From Planctomycetia bacterium (GTDB lineage Bacteria > Planctomycetota > Planctomycetia > Pirellulales > UBA1268): a DNA stretch of 8,910 nucleotides. Below, piece by piece: positions 6,381 to 8,910 of the stretch. The first letter of the stretch is position 1, and the number at the start of each line of letters is the position of its first letter. The stretch covers positions 1 to 8,910 of the forward strand of contig RFUD01000069.1 in assembly GCA_009923125.1 (NCBI GenBank), read 5' to 3'. Position numbers and translations under genes: made by a program. The notes beneath the pieces were generated by a model. It was given only the letters and a program-made list of their open reading frames with translations, had not been told where the DNA came from and searched no databases.

Positions 6381-7540
6381 CCCATCGCGGGACGCCCGGC
6401 ACCCGACCGCAGCCGGACGCCGAACGTCTGCCACAACTGGCCGATGTCACCCTTCGGCTGTCCCTGCGGCTGGAACATCGCCATCGGCCCCCCGGGCCCG
6501 CGCCGCGGCTGGGACGTGCCGGGCACCGCCTGCATGAGCACCGGCAGCGGATCCTCGAAGATGGCGATCGGCTGGCCGGCCTGCACCGCGGCGACGAGGT
6601 TCGTCATCTGCTCGGGCCCGAGCGCCGACGGCTGCACGGCCAGGAGGACGTCGTATCGCTCGGTGATCGGGGCCGTCGGATCGACCTGCACCACGTCGTA
6701 CTGCTTCTCCAACTCGTCCACGATCGGCTGCCGCGGCCGCTGCTGGCCGGTCATCATGTCGAAGCCGCCGAACAGGTCCGCGTCGGTGGTGAGCACGCCG
6801 AGCCGCTTCCGCTTCTGCTGGGCGGCGGTGCAGATCGAGCGGATGAGCTCGTATTCCACCGGCGTGCCCTTGTCGAAGAACGGCACCACGACCTTCTCCA
6901 GCCCGCTGGTGAACGCGCATCCGAGGAAGATCTCCTCGTCGCGGTAGGTGCCGCGCACCCGCGACAGCACGCTCACCGGCTCGATGCCGAACTGCTGACT
7001 GGCCAGCGCCGCCGCCTCGGTCTTCGGCTCGGTCGAGATCACCTCCACGTTCACCTTGCCCCGGCCGAGCCGCTGGAACTGCCGCAGCATGGTGAGCAGG
7101 TTGATCCGCGTCTGGGCGTAATCCTCCGGCACCGTCGGGCTGACGTAGGCCTTGATGTCGATCGGCCGGTCGGCCTCGAGGCCGGCGAGGAGCCTCCGGG
7201 TGTCCGGCGAGAGCGAGCTGATCCGCTCTTCCGAGAGGTCGGCCCGCAGGTCGAGCGAGCGGAAGAACAGCACGGCCCCGATCGCCGCGAGCACGAGGCC
7301 CGCGGATCGGGCGGCGTAATGCAGGCCGATCTGCGGCCCGTCGCGGCGGCCGGCCCAGTGCCGCCGGCCGATGAGCACCATCGCCACGTACAGGCTCACG
7401 GCCACGATCCCGAGGAAGTACGCGATCGACGACAGCCCGACGACACCCCGGCCGAAATCCGAAAACTGCTCCGCCAGGCTCCAGCCGCGGAACTTCTCGG
7501 CCAGCTTCGGCCCCATCACCGCCCCGGCCTGATCGGCCAT
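6362..7540 (-). CDS. Second part of the disrupted gene: last GldF helix and GldG-like domain
   Basis: From an ATG at 7540 (residue 1 here). Residues 11-31 (PKLAEKFRGWSLAEQFSDFGR) and the helix at about 33-58 match the end of a GldF-type permease, closing with IGRRHW. A second helix (76-93) begins the GldG part, followed by RADLSEERISSLSPDT (99-114), the most recognisable GldG-family motif. The rest is an alpha/beta domain of the ABC_transp_aux type, with KRLGVLTTDADLFGGFD and VQPSALGPEQMTNLV. The frame stays open to 6200, but sequence after about 6362 is out of frame with the family. The ATG at 7540 has no Shine-Dalgarno site and overlaps the upstream reading frame, so it is probably not a natural start. 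Confidence 0.75.
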
Positions 7541-8021
7541 CAGTGAGGAAGCTGGCCACCGTGCCGATCGCCAGCATCGCCAGCCCCACGAACCAGTAGC
7601 CGAGGTAGTTCGCGAGAAACAGGCCGCCGTCGGGCGTGCCCCAGCGCAGCAGGATCACGAGGTTGCAGACGCAGGAAAACAGCAGGGCGACGGTGAAGAT
7701 CCCGACCGTGGCGAGATACTTGCCGAACACCACCTCCCAGTCGCTCGCCGGAATCGTGAGCAGCAGTTCGTCGGTGCCCTGCCGCCGCTCGTCGGCCCAC
7801 ACGCTCATCGTGATCGCCGGGATGAACACCAGCAGGATGTAGGGCAGGTAGCGGTTGAGCTGGTCGAGGTTGGCGAGGTTCGAATTGAAGAACTCGGGCG
7901 GCCAGAAGGCGGCGAGCGACCCGAGGAGGACGAACACGCAGATGAACACGTAGCCGGTGGGATTGGAAAAATAGGCGACGAAGTTCCGCTTGAACACCGC
8001 GTCGAGCACGTGCCATTTCAT
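7539..8021 (-). CDS. First part of the disrupted gene: ABC-2 permease N-terminal half, GldF-like
   Basis: 161 residues of good family-like sequence. Four membrane helices can be seen at about 20-40, 58-76, 101-126 and 137-158. Between helices 2 and 3 is the cytoplasmic stretch WADERRQGTDELLLTIPASD, typical of GldF and related ABC-2 permeases that contact the ATPase. The four helices end at FLTD, where the reading frame goes wrong. The same frame remains open to 6447 but gives an Arg/Gly/Ala-rich translation that does not look like protein. The ATPase gene lies 92 bases upstream. Confidence 0.8.
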
Positions 8022-8113
8022 CGTTGAGAAACTCCTCGTTCCTTCGGTCGTGTGTGGGGCGGGTGTTCCGGCGGAGCGATCAGTCGCCCCGGCCCGCCCG
8101 GCTGCCGCCCCGG
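8022..8113. other. Spacer between the ATPase and permease genes
   Basis: 92 bases holding the permease ribosome-binding site (8032-8037). There is also a weak inverted repeat, GGGGCG 8056-8061 with CGCCCC 8085-8090. No U-tract follows, so I do not call a terminator. The two genes are probably co-transcribed. Confidence 0.35.
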
Positions 8114-8848
8114 TCAGGCGGAGCGGGTGAGTTCGTGGAAGCGTTCGTCGAGCCCGCGGCCTTCCTTCCGCAGCTCGCCGGGCGTGCCGTCGAACCGGAG
8201 CCGTCCTTCGGCGATCAGGATCACCCGATCCGCCAGCGCCTCCACCTCCTGGAGAATGTGGGTGGAGAGCAGGATCGTCTTCTGCTCCCCGAGCCGACGG
8301 ATGGTCTCGCGGACCTCCCGGATCTGGTTCGGGTCGAGCCCGCTGGTCGGTTCGTCGAGGATCAGCACGTCGGGCTCGTGGAGCAGCACCTGCGCCATGC
8401 CGACACGCTGCCGGTAGCCCTTCGACAGCTTGCCGATCGCCTTACCGATCACGCTCCCCAGCTCGCACTGCTTGACCACGGCCTCGATCCGCTCCGCGCG
8501 GCGGGCCGCCGGCAGTCCGCGGGCGTCGGCGAAAAACTCGAGCAGGCTCCGCGGCGTCATGTCGGGATAGAGCGGCCCGTTCTCCGGCAGGTAACCGAGC
8601 CGCTCCGCACCGGCGAGCCGGTCGGTCGCCATGTCGTGCCCGGCGATCCGGGCGGTGCCGGCCGTGGGGGCCAGGTAGCCGGTCAGCATCTTCATCGTCG
8701 TGCTCTTGCCCGCGCCGTTGGGACCGAGAAACGCGACGATCTCGCCGCGCGGCACGCGAAACGAGATGTCCTCGACGGCGATGAACTGGCCGTAGTACTT
8801 CGTGAGGCCGTCGGCCTCGATCATGGCGGTGGTGGCGGCGTGCGACAT
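8114..8848 (-). CDS. ABC-2 type transporter ATP-binding protein (GldA-like)
   Basis: A 244-residue cytoplasmic ATPase that would energise the membrane protein encoded just downstream. All nucleotide-binding elements are present: Walker A GPNGAGKST (42-50), signature LSKGYRQRVG (141-150), Walker B VLILDEP (161-167) with Asp165 and Glu166, D-loop SGLD (169-172) and the switch His197 in STH. The Q-loop reads LGYLPENGPLY (84-94), with Glu in place of the usual Gln; this PE-N/H form is common in GldA/NosF-type ATPases. The final 20 or so residues form the short C-terminal tail seen in ABC-2 ATPases. The start is uncertain: neither the ATG at 8848 nor the one at 8824 (MIEADGL) has a clear Shine-Dalgarno site. 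The substrate of the system is unknown. Confidence 0.93.
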   Translation of the reverse strand: MSHAATTAMIEADGLTKYYGQFIAVEDISFRVPRGEIVAFLGPNGAGKSTTMKMLTGYLAPTAGTARIAGHDMATDRLAGAERLGYLPENGPLYPDMTPRSLLEFFADARGLPAARRAERIEAVVKQCELGSVIGKAIGKLSKGYRQRVGMAQVLLHEPDVLILDEPTSGLDPNQIREVRETIRRLGEQKTILLSTHILQEVEALADRVILIAEGRLRFDGTPGELRKEGRGLDERFHELTRSA

Positions 8849-8910
8849 GGATCTCGTGCGGGGAGGCGAAGGCGGACGCAGTCGTCGGTATTCTTGCCGA
8901 TTCTCAATTT
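8849..8910. other. Upstream edge of the ABC operon
   Basis: 62 bases upstream of the ATPase gene, becoming A/T-richer towards the window edge (8890-8910). A promoter is plausible here, with TTGAGA on the minus strand at 8902-8907 as a possible -35 box. I see no matching -10 box at normal spacing, so no promoter is called. Confidence 0.2.

Larger units (their letters stand above)
5358..8021 (-). pseudogene. GldF-GldG fusion (ABC-2 permease plus Gldg-family domain), disrupted by two frame breaks
   Basis: Three reading frames used in succession form one recognisable protein. It has an ABC-2 permease like GldF, then a GldG-like auxiliary domain, then a coiled coil and a final membrane helix. In gliding bacteria GldF and GldG are separate partners of the ATPase GldA; fused versions are known to me from planctomycetes. 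The frame changes near 7540 (net +1, or loss of 3n+2 bases) and near 6362-6380 (net -1, or loss of 3n+1 bases). Outside these points all parts keep family-like sequence with no other stops, so the damage is either recent or a sequencing or assembly error. The start ATG at 8021 has GAGGAG ten bases upstream. As read, translation would stay in the wrong frame after residue 161 and end at 6447. The three parts are described below. Confidence 0.75.

Noticed and set aside
5307..6947. Plus-strand open frame of 546 codons opposite the GldG region
   Set aside because: Low-complexity, no domain, and it is antisense to conserved GldG sequence.
6371..7537. Shared GATCGGC word near both frame breaks, as a possible recombination site
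   Set aside because: The two words are in opposite orientation and only 7 bases long, and similar words are frequent in this GC-rich sequence.

Overview
The window is GC-rich (roughly two thirds G+C by eye). Every supported protein gene lies on the minus strand. The gene set is an ABC-2 ATPase, a fused GldF/GldG-type membrane protein and a DUF4340 protein, followed by stand-alone FabH and PepF homologues. This arrangement, the base composition and the variable use of Shine-Dalgarno sites suggest a member of the Planctomycetota. That assignment is an inference, because no rRNA or other marker gene is present.

Reading in the direction of transcription (right to left): an ABC transporter ATPase (8114-8848) is followed by a GldF-GldG fusion gene (5358-8021). 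The fusion gene is interrupted twice. The first break falls after the fourth transmembrane helix and appears to have removed the fifth. The second is in the middle of the periplasmic GldG-like domain. A DUF4340 membrane-anchored protein (3685-5319) follows, 38 bases after the GldG stop. Together these look like one export or envelope-associated ABC system of unknown substrate. Next come fabH (2524-3558), which starts fatty-acid synthesis, and pepF (484-2295), an M3-family zinc oligopeptidase.

The non-coding parts are the most unusual. Two 155-base copies of a palindromic repeat lie 4 and 12 bases beyond the fabH and pepF stop codons. Each has 23-base terminal inverted repeats and a small internal hairpin whose stem changes in a compensated way between copies. 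A third, larger relative (1-304) lies in the opposite orientation at the left edge. It carries an added cloverleaf-like array: a perfect 9-bp stem closing three hairpins. These look like a family of non-autonomous mobile elements or structured RNAs targeted to gene ends. No autonomous partner, CRISPR array, tRNA or rRNA gene is visible.
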